64,000 nucleotides of DNA. It comes from Hibiscus mutabilis (Eukaryota > Streptophyta > Magnoliopsida > Malvales > Malvaceae). Below, piece by piece: positions 21,349 through 34,900 of the stretch. The notes below the pieces were generated by a model. It saw nothing but the letters and a program-made list of their open reading frames with translations. It had not been told where the DNA came from and ran no database searches. The stretch lies in assembly GCA_019671005.1 (NCBI GenBank), contig CM033732.1, positions 11,877,932 through 11,941,931 of the forward strand. The letters run 5' to 3'. A program made the position numbers and the translations under genes. The first letter of the stretch is position 1, and every line of letters starts with the position of its first letter.

Positions 21349-22899
21349 TGTTGCGTGTGATAAGTGCTACGCAAATGTGCAAGTATACACGTCGCAAGTA
21401 ATAAAGTGATACGCGTATCGAGTATCGTCTCCACAGGGATTGGTTTGGGCCACTTTGCTTAAGTTGCTGCACTGTGAAAATAAAAACACAATTGATAATA
21501 GAGGCTTTAATTAACGAGAAAACTAAGAGCAACACACTAAAAGAATAGATGAAATTAAAATAGAGTAAATAGGCCAGGTTATCGTGAGTTGAGGTGTGAT
21601 AGCCGATTGGACCGTCTTGGCAAAAGAGTGCAAGGGAAACTCAGTTGCCGTGGCAACTTGCACAGCGGGGTTGCCTTGGCAACTAATCAATGGTTGCCTG
21701 GGCGACTAGCTGGGCAACTACTTGGGCGTCTGGGCAGCAACTTCAAGGTTCGGCAGAGCGTTCTTCAATGGTTTCTTCTTATCCCTAAGTCGAAACTCTA
21801 GCTACTTGTGCATGCCTTGATAATACATCCCTGCGTGAATCAAGGGTGAACAACAACCAATCTTGTGCTCCTCTTAGCCGTTGAAATCCTTAACTTATTC
21901 CTAAGCCAGATTAATCTTCACCATCAATAGATTGAATAAAGACCATACTCATTCGTTTCTTGAATCTAACTCTCCCGATATTAGATAAATAGATGAAGTT
22001 ACGAGATCCTCTCCCAATTCACTCGCAAACAAGAATAAAAGCCAATAATGAGTAAACCTTGAATAGAAAAGTGCAAACTCTTATTACCTAAACAAAATCC
22101 AATTGTTTCTCACAACAACAAACACACAATAACCCCAACCAATCAAGTTAGTTCATGGTTGGGTTCAAAAGATATACAAAGAATAATCCCCAAACCATGA
22201 ATATAATGGAAGCAAAGAAGAAGAAGAAGAAATCGAACTCTCTCCCTTGCTCTCTTGTCGAAATTTCTCTCTTCTTGCCCTATGGGGTTGTCGAAATTTT
22301 CCCTCCTCTTGCTTACCTCTCAAGTTGACGATATGGCCTCTTATTTATAGGGCTAGGTCAAAGTCCTTCTTTGAGGAGGAAGTTAAGTTGGAATTAAATT
22401 ATCTTTAAAGAATATAATTCTTTATTATAATTATATTCCTACTAGAACTTCTCCTATCTTCTTGGAATTTAATTCTTCTTTAATCTCTTCATGGAAATCA
22501 AATTCCTTTGGGATTTAGCTTTGCTCCACGTCATCTTGGGCTTGTCTAGTCATGAATTTTGACTACCATATCACCTTATTGTTTGTCGACAATTGCCCTG
22601 GCAACTGGCTCGGCGTCTCCTTCATGCATTGCCCTGGCAACTAGCTCGGCATCTCCTTCATGCATTGCCCTGGCAACTGGTTCTAGCCTTGTTTAGGCAA
22701 GTGATTCTGCACACACACAAAAGCACACCAAAGCAGCATCTTTTTCCACAAAAATCACCAAGTTATGTAATCAAGCTCAATGGTGGATAGAAACATGAAT
22801 TAATGCATGAATGACTAATTATGCAACTAATATGAGCTTAAGTCTAACAATAATATGAGTAAAAAGGATAATAAAAATAGTACTTTTGAACACTTATCA
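21349..22899 (-). repeat. 5' LTR of the Athila/Tat-like element
   Basis: Mate of 15077-16631, with the same TG...CA ends and the ACATC duplication on its outer side. It would hold the element promoter, reading toward lower coordinates. The 36-bp triple repeat is present here at about 22590-22685. Confidence 0.9.
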
Positions 22900-22904
22900 A
22901 CATC

Positions 22905-24432
22905 ATATATTACATAATATACATACTATATACCATGATACATAATACATATTTTATATGAAAAATACATGTTTAATATAACAAATATATATAATATCAG
23001 AGGGACCAGAATGCAAAACATGCAGGGTATGAGAGCCAAAACCGAAAGAAAAAATTTAAACAAACTAAATTAAAAAGGAAAAACAGAGGAAGGACCGAAA
23101 AAGGGATTATACCCTAGTCAGTAATGGAGGCGAGAGAAGAGTTCAGGGACCGAATGAGTAATTAACCCATTAAACAAAAACGCGGATCCTTCTCGGGTTA
23201 CCGGGTCACCGCATGGATCGGGCCTCTATACGGCGGCGTTTTGCCGAAACCAGTTTTAAATAATTAAGGGGTTTTTGTCACAAAATAGTTTAATAAAACT
23301 AAAAAACAAAATAAAACCATACTCCTAAATGTTCTCCTATCAACCCTCTCTCAACTGAAGCGGCACCGTTCTTGCTTCCTGCTCCCGACGGACTGGTCAT
23401 GGGCCCGGTGGCCTCGCGGCGGCGGATCTACAAACGACAGCAGCAGGGATGCCGCAGATAAGCTTTGGATTTCATTTTTTTGTTTCGAAATGTGATTTAA
23501 AAACAAAAAAAACAAGGCTTTGATTTTAAAAAATGGAGAACCACCTTTGTTTCTTTGATTAGAAACTAAGAAAATTTTGCTTTGAAATTTTTGGATTTTT
23601 ATTTGATTTCTGAAACCTTTTTTACATATTTTTTATCCCCCTCTTCTTTGATTTTTTTCTTCAGAATGGTCCCCCTTAAACAGCCGATTCATCTTAGGTT
23701 TTATAACCCTAAAATAAAAATAAAATACATGCAAGTGGGTTGTTTTTTCATATCTAACATGATGTTTATTTTTGCTTTTGCAGGTTTGTTGTGGCGGCTC
23801 GTTGGGCGGTGGCTCAAATGTCAGGCGATGGCAAGTGGAGGTGATAGCGGTGGTGCGCGTGGCGGCCACATGAGAGGAAAGCTAAGGGGCAAGGGACGGC
23901 AGCTAGGGTTTAATCTTTAGGGTTGGGGCTTTTTTAGTTTGCGTATTTTCTGGCTTTCGGGTCGGGTCGGGTCGGGCTATAAACGGGTTTAGGGTTTGGT
24001 TTGGGCCTAGGTGAATTGGGTAGGGATAATGGGTTTTGGTTTTGGGTTGTGTTTGGGTTTTGGGTATGAATAGTAAATAGGTTATTACAGCTGCCCCTCC
24101 TTGCTCATTGTTGTGTAACGACAATAAAGCAAAGAGTAAAAATGACTCGTTTTGTTCGGTCCGGCTGAGCTTTTCCCTCTTAACGCATGTCTTCATTCTT
24201 CGATAGATCTTCTTTCTCTTCTACGCGTGTCTTCTTTCTTGACTTGATTGATCTACTTTGTCACTTTTGGGGAAGCAAAATCTTCAAAATAGGGGGTTGT
24301 CTATTGGGGAAGCAAAAATGAGTTCGGCTTGCCACTTCTCTTCTTCAGCGCCGATCTTCGGTCTTCAGTCTTCAATAGGTCTTCGATCTTCGCTCTTCGA
24401 GGATGTTGAGTTCTTCGATCAATCTGCTCCTC
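22905..24432. repeat. Continuation of the outer LTR-type sequence
   Basis: It resumes after the Gypsy TSD with the same AT-rich CATATA text seen before 15072. It contains a GC-rich patch at 23210-23450 and a GGGTCGGGTCGGGTCGGG stretch near 23958. It ends next to the TSD TCCTC at 24428-24432. Short open frames here show no domain. Confidence 0.6.
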
Positions 24433-27400
24433 AGTAATATCCCAAATTTTGGCTAGTGACCAAAATGTAAATTTTAAAAGTTTTGGGGTTAAAGTATAAA
24501 CTTTGAAAAAGTTTAGGGACTAAAGTGTAAATTTCCCCAAAAAGTGATTTTATTTAGTATAAGGGTGAATCTGATCGGAATAAGTACCTTGATATCAGTT
24601 TTAAAAATTAAGATGCAGAAAAAGGTACCGAATTTGGATCAAATGAAATTGTTAAGCGTGCTCAGACTAGAGAAATACAAGGATAGGTGACCTTCAGGAA
24701 GGTCTCATAAAAGTGTTTCTGATTGATATTTTAGACTCAGTAAGAGTAAAGAATATTCAAATGAATTATTGATAAAGGATTTCCAAGAGAAATTTTATTT
24801 TATGGAGATTTTCGATAATTATCGGAATAGTGGACTGAGTTAGGAAAATTCAGTCTAAGTTTTGGGAAAGGAAGTTTTATGAGATAATAGAGTTTATTTC
24901 CCGAATATGGAAATATGGAATTTTTGGAATAAATCTGATAGTTCGGAAAGGGTAAAATCATAGTAAAAGTATTTTACGAATATCGGGAGATCGGATCAAA
25001 TCGAAATTTCAAAGACTGATCCAAAATCCATGGGAAAGTCATAAAATACTATTTTATGAATATTTTATTATTTTTGGTTAGACTCCAACTAGACTTAGTT
25101 GAATTTTTACAAGAATGGCAAACTAGTAAATAAAAACTAGTTGGAGGGCAAATTGGTCATTTTGCCCTAATGGCATTTTTGAAATATTTAAAAAGTTACA
25201 AGGATAATTTTGGAAGAAGGAAATGGAAGAGTAAATCTTGGCCCTTGATTGATGATAAGATCAATCTCAACTATTGGATTAAAAGGGCATTTTAGTAATT
25301 TCATTATCTAAATGAATTTAAAATTCATTTATACAAGACAAGTGGCCAAATTGGATGCAAAACAAAATATGAAGACCATTATTCATCCTAAAATTTAGAA
25401 ATATGAGGGGGAGAAAGAAAGAAAAATGGAGAAAATTTTTCCAAGTTCGATTCAAGCCCCGAAACTCAATTTTCAGGTAATATTTTCAACTACAAAGTTG
25501 TTCTACTCTTCAAGCTCTATCTTTTGGTTTAAATAATTCATGGAAAACATGCTTGATTGATGAGAATTTTGCATGAGAAGAAATTAGGGTTTATGGAAAA
25601 AGTTTGGGGCTTTTGGAATTTTATGATTTTATGATGAAATTCAAGTTGAAATCAAGCTAGTATAATGTTAAAATAATGTTATTGAGTTGACATTTAAACC
25701 CTACTTATTTTAGTTTGTATAAAGATGATTAGGATTTATGGATTCAAGTTTAATTTAGGGTTTGTGATGTTGAATTAATGATCTAGTAAGCTTGAATTGT
25801 TATTTAGAAGCAAAACCCTAAGTTAAAAGTTTAAGGACTATTCGGCAAGTTTTAAAGTTGAGGGACCAAACCTGAATTTCATGAAATTGATGTGAATTTA
25901 TGTTATTAATGATGTTAGAGACATGAAAATGAAGTTAGAATGTTAAACCGATATTAGATCGAAATAGTGACCATTTTGACAAATTGTCAAAGTTAAGTGA
26001 CCAATTCGGAAATGAATTTTTAGAGAAGGACTGAATCTGATTTTAGTTGAAATTGTATAATTCAAGTAGTAATGTTGATTTGAGGACAAATTTGCAAAGT
26101 TAAGAAGCTTGAATCCTTATCTTTACATTTTAGTGACTATTTCGGTTAAGAATGAAAATTAGAGGGAATTATTTTTGAATATTTATTTGATGAAGAAAGT
26201 GATACATTAATGGTTTGAATCAAGTAAGGGGACCAAAATGACAAGTAGCAAAGTAAGGAGAAATTAGTATAAAGTCTGAAGTTATTTATGGAAGCAATGA
26301 AGAAAACTGGATTTGGCAATAAGTTTGAAAATTCACTATAAATTCTACAAAAATGGTTAGAACATGAATTTTATATCAATGTAAAGATTTGTTCGTCTAG
26401 TTTCATTTCCAACAAACGGAAACTGATTTCGATTTTCGAGTCAAAAGATATGAATTTTTAAGTGACGAAAGGTCTGAAAATATAGCACCAGTCTGTTCCG
26501 AAATCAGCACTGGAAATTGACTTTGAAAATTCGCCATAAATCGTACAAGTTCAATTTGGGCTATTAATTTATATGGTTGAAAAGCTTATTGAATCTAATT
26601 TCTTTTAGAATAAACAGAATTGAATTCTGAGTTGTAGATTATTTTATAAAAATATTTCTTTGAAGGTAGTGCAATCTGCCAGAAAATGAGAATTGATACA
26701 TTTTGTATCTAAGGTTAATTAGTAAGCTTAAAAAGGGTTAATGGAAGTTCTAAATGGTTATTAAAGACCAAAATGAGTTTGTGGACAGTATAAAGAAGGA
26801 AAGAAATTTATGGAAATTTTTTATGTTGAATGATTAAATAGCTGAAGTGGTATATTGTTAGAAGTGAATCTAACAAATGTTTATTTATATTCATGTGATA
26901 AATGAAGTTGGATTCGAATCAAGATAAGGTATGAGGTACTATAAAGGAAATGATCAATAGAGCTTAGTGAGGCATATTAATAAATGGCCGAGGTGAGTAC
27001 ATTTTAAAATGTTTGCATTACATTGAAAATGGCATTGTATTTCTCTATAATACATGATCTGATACATTGCTCGACATGGCAAGCTTGATGGAATACCAGG
27101 TACGAATTATTGTTTGCATAAATGATGATCTATGTTTATCATGAAATATGTTATGAAATTAAATCATGTCATGTATACGACTGATATCACGTATATGAAT
27201 CATGTTATATAAATGGATTATGCCATGTATGTGAACCATGCCATGTATATGAAATATGTCATGTATATGAACTATGCCATGAATACGGAACATGCCATGT
27301 ATATGAATCAAGATATGTATATGAATCATGTCACATATATGAATCATGATATGTATACAAATTATGTTACGTATATGAAAATGCCCAAGTATTGTGTATG

Positions 27401-28820
27401 AGAGTCCATGGTATAGTTGGCATGCCATAGAGTCTTTAGCAGTTGCACCCTTATGTTCATTTATCAAACAGATATTGTGACAAAATGATTGTGTCACATG
27501 CACCCTGGGATCTACGCCCACTGTTCCCGAGTGCACTATCAAGGTGCTTTATGTTTATGGGGAGCAAAGAGTGTCCCCAAGTACGTACTCATCTTTACGT
27601 TTATGTTAGACACTATGGTGTCATTTCAAGATGACTCGCGTACCTCGATCTCATATAATATACTTTGGGCTATGTTCAAGAATATGATATGCAAATGATG
27701 GCATAAAGAAAGCATTACTATGTTTAAGTACATGATATGCAAATGATGGCATAATGAAAGCATGACTATGTCAAGGTATATGTTATGTAAACGATTACAT
27801 GATGAAAGTAAGAATATGTTAAAAGACATGTTATGCAAAAGCTTACATAATAATAATAGAATGTTGAAAGCATGGCTATGATAAAGATTATGATATGTAA
27901 ATGACTAATTGATGATTATGAAATATCAATTGCATGTTTCTATGACAAAACTGATAGATGACATAAATTATGATTGAAAACATGTCTATGTTAAAGAATA
28001 TGTTGTGCATATGATTACTTGTTGAATGTAAAATGTTGAAAATATGACTATGTTAAAGAATATGGCATGCACATGAATACTTGATGATTATGAAATAATG
28101 ATAGTATGATTCTATGTTAGGTAGATTAATGATATAAATCATATTTGGACCTGCTTGCCATTTTACAAAACATGTACTGCACTTTTGATATGATATATTG
28201 TAATGCATTATTTCATGTTTAGATAAATAAGATTAATTGCCTCACTAAGTTCGTACTTAGCGTGTGTTTTATTTCACATGTAGGTTCTCCGAAAATAGAC
28301 TAGCAAGGAGGAGTTGTTAATTGGGAAGATCAAGTTACTATCTGTAAGTACAGTACGTACATCTTTAACGTAATTTGATAGACTAGTGGACATGTAATAT
28401 TTTAAGTGGGTAAACTGTTTTGTAAGTCTAAGTTTATAACATATTTATACATTGTCATGGAAGTATGGACTTAGAGAAATGGTTTGCTATTAATAACTAT
28501 GAATTTTGACGTAGTCAAATGTTGTTTAACCCTGATCGCGTAAAAATTTGAAAATCAAGAAAGGGTCTAGGCAGTATACATAGTTTTCACCCTGAATTAT
28601 ATTTTTATTTCAAAAAATCAATTATGAATTTTATAAATCAATTCAGGGTCAAAACTAGCTGCAATAGACTGACATAGTTTTTAATTCAAAACCGAGAAAA
28701 GGGTTAAACTGTAAGATGAATTTTTGGTATAAAAAAAATTACAAGTCAAGATTTCTTTCAATGATTCTGTAACATCTTTAACGTATATTCAGCTTACAAG
28801 TATACGTTAAGGGTGTTACA
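24433..28820 (+). repeat. 5' LTR (about 4.39 kb)
   Basis: It begins AGTAATATCCC, where the canonical TG is altered (the right copy keeps TGGTAATATCC), and ends GGTGTTACA. It matches 31939-36265 along its length. It contains an 18-bp tandem array at about 27160-27380 and longer, roughly 55-bp, repeats at 27655-28110. It also has the CCTCACTAAGTTCGTACTTA phrase shared with 228-275. Confidence 0.88.
27160..27385 (+). repeat. 18-bp tandem array in the 5' LTR
   Basis: About 11-12 units of an ATGTATATGAATCATGCC-type word. The minus strand is open through the array and would give HIHGMV-type hexapeptides, but this is a repeat effect. The copy in the right LTR (34665-34860) has fewer units. Confidence 0.85.
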
Positions 28821-28825
28821 TTTAT

Positions 28826-28837
28826 TGGTATTAGAGC
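28826..28837 (+). promoter_or_regulatory. Primer binding site (initiator tRNA-Met type)
   Basis: TGGTATTAGAGC lies five bases after the LTR end. The standard plant iMet site is TGGTATCAGAGC, so one base differs. Confidence 0.8.
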
Positions 28838-31800
28838 TACAGGTTTAGCCGATTCTGGAGGTTAAACCGAGTTAAATATGATTTGATGTTAAGTACATGC
28901 CCTTAGGATGTCATGTTACTGATATACTATCTATGTAACTTGATTATGCTCCTCATTTACATGAATAAGTTTTAGTGGAAATAGATGATGTTAAATACTA
29001 ATGGACTGCGTTAAATGTTTAATTATGAGGATCAAGAAAAGGTTTAAAGTGAAAGTAAAGAGATACAGAATGTTCCACCTCTAGCTCTTACCCCAGCTGA
29101 GCCACTTACACAGTAGGGAGCTCCAGCATAAGAATATGGAACCTTAGTACGAGCCCTAAAAAGCTATGGTTAATTTTTTTTTCAAACCCTAATGCTTGTA
29201 TCAAATTGGCACCTACACCAGTAAATGCATCGATTGTTAAGGAGCTTAAGAAGTTAGGAGCTCCTGAATTTCATGGAGAAAGTGGCCTGATGGCTGCCAA
29301 TTTATGGCTCCACGATGTTAAAGTCACACTAGAGGAATTAAATTTTACAGGTGCTGAAAAGTTAGAAAAGATGCATCCTTATTAAGGGAACATGATGGTC
29401 CAAAGCCACAGAATTATACCTGTTGAGAAAGTGACTTGGACATTCTAAAAAGTGTTTAGAGTCAAGTATGTTGGCGACCAGTTTATGAAAGAGATGTTAT
29501 AGTAGTTTCAAAGTTTGAAATAAAGTACTCGTATTGTCTACGAGTATGAATTGGATTTTAATGGATTAAGTCGGTATACAGCTGATTTGATATCGACTGA
29601 GAAGTCCCTATGAGAATGGTTTATTGAAAGGCTTAACCCGAGGCCTAAAAAGTAATTCTCAGGTATGAGTTTGTCAATTTACTAGGATGCTATAATAAGA
29701 GCAAAGGCTATGGAGAAAGCCTGTAATTACTTTAATTGATCAGAGTTTGACTCACTCGTATATTGGTACTAAGATAGTAGTACAAAGAAAGATTCTTAAG
29801 GAAAACTATTTTTAGTAATGTGATTCCTAGTAACCCACTTGGATATAGTGCATGGGTGACTAGAATATGTAAGAAATGTCTATTAGTGATTTAAGGAATT
29901 GAGTTCCTGGCAAACTTATTGGAGCTTTTATTTCGCAAACTTGGGATTATATTTTTGGAATGAACTGGTTGTATGCATATGATGCATATGTGAAATGTAA
30001 AAATAAAAGGTTGGTACTTCAAGGACCCGATGGTTCTGAAGTAATCATTATGGAAGAAAGAACTGACTGTTAATAACAGTTTAAAGATTGTAATGCAATG
30101 GATGTGGGGTATGTTTAATTTATATGGTAGGTATACAAATATCACCCAATAAAATTGAAGGCATCCCGACTATAAAGGTAAATTGTACAAGAAATATTAT
30201 TTCTTTAAGGAGACATCAGTGTTACTAGATGACAACTATAGGATTTAAAAGATCAGGAAGACAAGAAATCTGGAATAAAAGTATGATGAAAGTGATATTT
30301 GAGTACATACTGAACAAGATTGGAAGTTTAATATCGATAAAAAGTATTGAACTCTTAATCAAAGAGTATTTAGAGAAGTCAACTAAGAGGTTAATTCTAC
30401 CTGAATAGTTGACAGCAGAGCCTTATGAAGGTAGGGCTCAAGTGTAATGGATAAGCTAAGATATCTTTTCAAAAAGGTTTTGATAAAGAAAATCAGTTAT
30501 ATAAGATGATGAGTATGACAAGCATTAAAATAATGTGGATTGCTGGAAAAAGGGTTTTCTAATGATCTAAGTGATCAAATACTAGAAGGTAATATGAAGG
30601 TATCATCTAGGGAATTTGAAGTGTAATTTAGATAAGTTGGTTATCTGTGCACAAGTAGAAGTTATTATAAGAAGAAACGTTTAAATTTTTAAAAGGAATT
30701 AGTTCCTTAATGAAGTCAAAGGAAGTGTGTTTAGTTGAGGATTTTTCCGACTAATTGAAATTTCCCTGGAAATGTTTCTAGATAAGAACAAGAGTCTCAG
30801 ATTACAAGGGTTATAAAGATATCCGTAGTAGTAAAAATGAAATGAAGTATGAACTTGTTCCGATTTCTATCTTGATTGAGCTACTGGTGCAGAAGGGAGC
30901 TCAAGTACAAGAACAAGAAGTACTTAAGAGGTTGTAACCTTCGGCATCTGTATATAATAAAACATTGGTTGTTTAAATGTTTAAGTTGTTGAGAGCCTTA
31001 AATGTCAGAGAACAAGAGAAGTTATGATTGTTTTTTTGAAGATGAAGGATGATAAAACTCCTATAGAAGAAGTAATATTGATACAGAGGAAGTAGTTTGG
31101 AAAACTTCCTAGAAAGGTGTTAGAAATTGGAGTCAGTGATTAGTTCATAAGGAAATGATTTCACTGATGTTTGAGGCTTTGATAAAGTAATCACATTGTT
31201 TATGAGAAATAGTGTGAGATCAATAGGTTAAGCCGGTATGACAAGGAATAATTTTATTTGGAGAATTATAGTATGACTGCTAATAAATAATTTGAAGCAT
31301 AGCACAAGAATTATAAGAAATTTTAAGAACTATCTGTTAGTAAAGCTAAAAATAAAGCCAATAATCTGAGAATTCTAAAACCAATTTTAAGATAAATTGG
31401 CTATCTATATGAAATATATAAGTAAGATGTAAAAAAGAAAGTTGATCTTTGGACAAGATGTTATCAGTTAAAGCTAAAAGAAAAACAAAAGAAAGAAAAG
31501 TATCAATTCGAGGAAGGATGAGTTGTATAGGTCAAAAAGGGAAAAACTTGGTTCTAGAACTGTTATACCTCAAGGAATCATGAAAGAGTTGGACCAAGAG
31601 TATATTAATGGGTCTTATCTCTAGAAGTGAGCAAAAGTCTATAGTATATGTACTTATGTTTTGGGGGCATTGGCTGAATTATTTACATGTCATCACCCCT
31701 GAATAAATTGAGATGCAATTAGATTTGATACATGAAGAGGGGTTAGTAGAAATATTGGTTAATGAAATTAAAGAATTAAGGAATAAGAAATTTCATTGAT

Positions 31801-31922
31801 TGAAGTTTCGGGGAAAAATCACAAGGTCGAAAAAGCCAATTTGGAGGCTGAGAAGAAAATAGAGAAGTAATATCTGTAAATGTTTGGAACATGTATGCAT
31901 TAAAAATTCGAGGACAAATTTT
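28838..31922 (+). pseudogene. Decayed gag-protease interior of the long-LTR element
   Basis: There is no long frame. Short stretches can still be read. A gag-like part is at 29060-29640, with ELKKLGAPEFHGE- and ANLWLHDVK-like phrases. A protease/linker-like part at 29930-30070 contains GMNWLYAYDAYVKC, where GMDWL is usual. Many in-frame stops interrupt both. Reverse transcriptase, RNase H and integrase are not recognisable, so about half of a normal Gypsy interior is missing. Confidence 0.6.
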
Positions 31923-31938
31923 CTAAAAGGGGGAAGAA
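31923..31938 (+). promoter_or_regulatory. Polypurine tract of the long-LTR element
   Basis: The sequence AAAAGGGGGAAGAA directly precedes TGGTAATATCC, the first bases of the right LTR. Confidence 0.75.
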
Positions 31939-34900
31939 TGGTAATATCCTAAATTTTGGTTAGTGGCCAAAATGTAAATTTTGAAAGTTTTGGGGTTAAA
32001 GTATAAAATTTGGAAAAGTTTAGGGACTAAAGTGTAAATTTCCCCAATAAGTTATTTTATTTAGTATAAGGGTGAATCTGATCGGAATAAGTACCTTGAC
32101 ATCAGTTTTAAGAATTAAGATGTAGAAAAAGGTACCGAATTTGGATTGAATGAAATTGTTAAGCGTGCTCAGACATGAGAAATACAAGGATGGGTGACCT
32201 TCGGGAAGGTCCCATAAAAGTGCTTCTGATTGATATTTTGGACTCAGTAAGAGTAAACAAAATTCGAATGAATTATCGATAAAGGATTTCTAAGAGAAAT
32301 TTTATTCTATGGAGATTTTCGATAATTATCAGAATAGTAGATTGAGTTAGGAAAATTCAGTCTAAGTTCTGGGAAAGGAAGTTTTATGAGATAATAGAGT
32401 TTATTTCCCGAATATGGAAATATGGAATTTTTGGAAAAAAATCCGATAGTTCGGAAAGGGTAAAATCGCAGTAGAAGTATTTTATGAATATCGGGAGATC
32501 GGATCAAATCGAAATTTCAGAGACTGATCCAAAATCCATGAGAAAGTCATAAAATACTATTTTATGAATATTTTATTATTGTTGGTTGGATTCCAACTAG
32601 ACTTAGTTGAATTTTTACAAGAATGGCAAACTAGTAAATAAAAACTAGTTGAAGGGCAAATTGGTCATTTTGCCCCAATGGCATTTTTGAAATATTTAAA
32701 AAGTTACAAGGATAATTTTGGAAGAAGGAAATGTAAGAGTAAATCTTGGCCCTTGATTGATGATAAGATCAATCTCAATCACTATATTAAAAGGGCATTT
32801 TAGTAATTTCATTATATAAATGAATTCATTTATACAAGTCAAGTGGCCAAATTGGATGAAAAAAAAAGATGAAGACCATTCTTCATCCTAAAATTTCGAA
32901 ATACGACGGGGAGAAAGAAAGAAAAATGGAGAAAAATTTTCCAAGTTCGATTTGAGCCCCGAAACTCGATTTTCAGGTAATATTTTCAACTGTAAAGTTG
33001 TTCTACTCTTCAAGCTCTATCTTTTGTTGTAAATAATTCATGGAAAATATGCTTGATTGATGAGAATTTTGCATGAGAAGAAATTAGGGTTTATGGAAAA
33101 AAGTTTGGGGCTTTTGTAATTTTATGATGAAATTCAAGTTGAAATCAAGCTATATAATGTTAAAATCATGTTATTGAGTTGAGATTTAAACCCTACATAT
33201 GTTAGTTTGTATAAAGATGATTAGGGTTTATGGATTCAAGTTTAATTTAGGGTTTGTGATGTTGAATTAATGATCTAGTAAGCTTGAATTCTTATTTGGG
33301 AGCAAAACCCTAAGTTAAAAGTTTAAGGACCATTTCGGAAAGTTTTAAAGTTGAGGGACCAGATATGAATTTCATGAAATTGATGTGAATTTATGTTATT
33401 AATGATGTTAGAGACATGAAAATGAAGTTAGAATGCTAAATCGATGTTAAATCGAAATAGTGACCATTTTGACAAATTATCAAAGTTAAGTGACCAATTC
33501 GGAAATGAAGTTTTAGAGAAGGACTGAATCTGATTTTAGTTGAAATTGTAGAATTCAAGTAGTAATGTTGATTTGAGGACTAATTTGCAAAGTTAAGAAG
33601 CTTGAATCCTTATCTTTGCATTTTAGTGACTGTTTCGATTAAGAATGAAAATTAGAGGGAATTATTTTTGAATAATTATTTGATGAAGAAAGTAATACAT
33701 TAGTGGTTTGAATCAAGTAAGGGGACCAAATTGACGAGTAGCAAAGTAAGGAGAAATTAGTATAAAGTCTGAAGTTATTTGTGGAAGCTGTGTAGAAAAC
33801 TGGATTTGGCGGTAAGTTTGAAAATTCACTATAAATTCTACACAAATGGTTAGGAATTTTATATCGATGTAAAGATTTGTTCGTCTAGTTTCGTGTCCAA
33901 CAAACAAAAACTGATTTCGAGGTCTGATTCAAAAGATATGAATTTTTAAGTGACGAAAGGTCTGAAATTAGGGCACCAGTCTGTTCCGAAATCAGCACTG
34001 GAAATTGACTTTGAAAATTTGCCATAAATCGTACAAGTTCAATTTGGGCTATTAATTTATATGGTTGAAAAGCTTATTGAATCTAATTTCTTTTAGAATA
34101 AACAGAATTGAATTCTGAGTTGTAGATTATTTTATAAAAATATTTCTTTGAAGGTAGTGCAATCTGCCAGAAAATGAGAATTGATACATTTTGTATCTAA
34201 GGTTAATTAGTAAGCTTAAAAAGGGTTAATGGAAGTTCTAAATGGTTATTAAAGACCAAAATGAGTTTGTGGACAGTATAAAGAAGGAAAGAAATTTATG
34301 GAAATTTTTATGTTGAATGATTAAATAGCTGAAGTGGTATATTGTTAGAAGTGAATCTAACAAATGTTTATTTATATTCATGTGATAAATGAAGTTGGAT
34401 TCGAATCAAGATAAGGTATGAGGTACTATAAAGGAAATGATCAATAGAGCTTAGTGAGGCATATTAATAAATGGCCAAGGTGAGTACATTTTAAAATGTT
34501 TGCATTACATTGAAAATGGCATTGTATTTCTCTATAATACATGATATGATACATTGTTCGACATGGCAAGCTTGATGGAAAACCAGGTACGAATTATTGT
34601 TTGCATAAATGATGATCTATGTTTATCATGAAATATGTTATGAAATTAAATCATGTCATGTATACGACTGATATCACGTATATGAATCATGTTATATAAA
34701 TGGATTATGCCATGTATGTGAACCATGCTATGTATATGAAATATGTCATGTATATGAACTATGCCATGAATACGGAACATGCCATGTATATGAATCATGC
34801 CACATACATGAATCATGACATGTATACAAATTATGTTACGTATATGAAAATGCCCAAGTATTGTGTATGAGAGTCTACGGTATAGTTGGCATGTCATAGA

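Larger units (their letters stand above)
15077..22899 (-). mobile_element. Athila/Tat-like Gypsy LTR retrotransposon, internally deleted, minus orientation
   Basis: A perfect TSD ACATC (15072-15076 and 22900-22904) brackets two nearly identical LTRs (15077-16631 and 21349-22899). On the minus strand the order is 5' LTR, primer binding site, gag remnant, reverse transcriptase, RNase H, integrase, polypurine tract, 3' LTR, which is Ty3/Gypsy order. All proteins are broken. The internal region is only about 4.7 kb. LTR similarity is very high by eye, so this looks like one of the youngest insertions here. Confidence 0.88.

Noticed and set aside
27159..27542. 127-codon histidine/isoleucine-rich frame, metal-binding-like appearance
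   Set aside because: It is produced by the 18-bp tandem array in the LTR and is not conserved in length in the other LTR.
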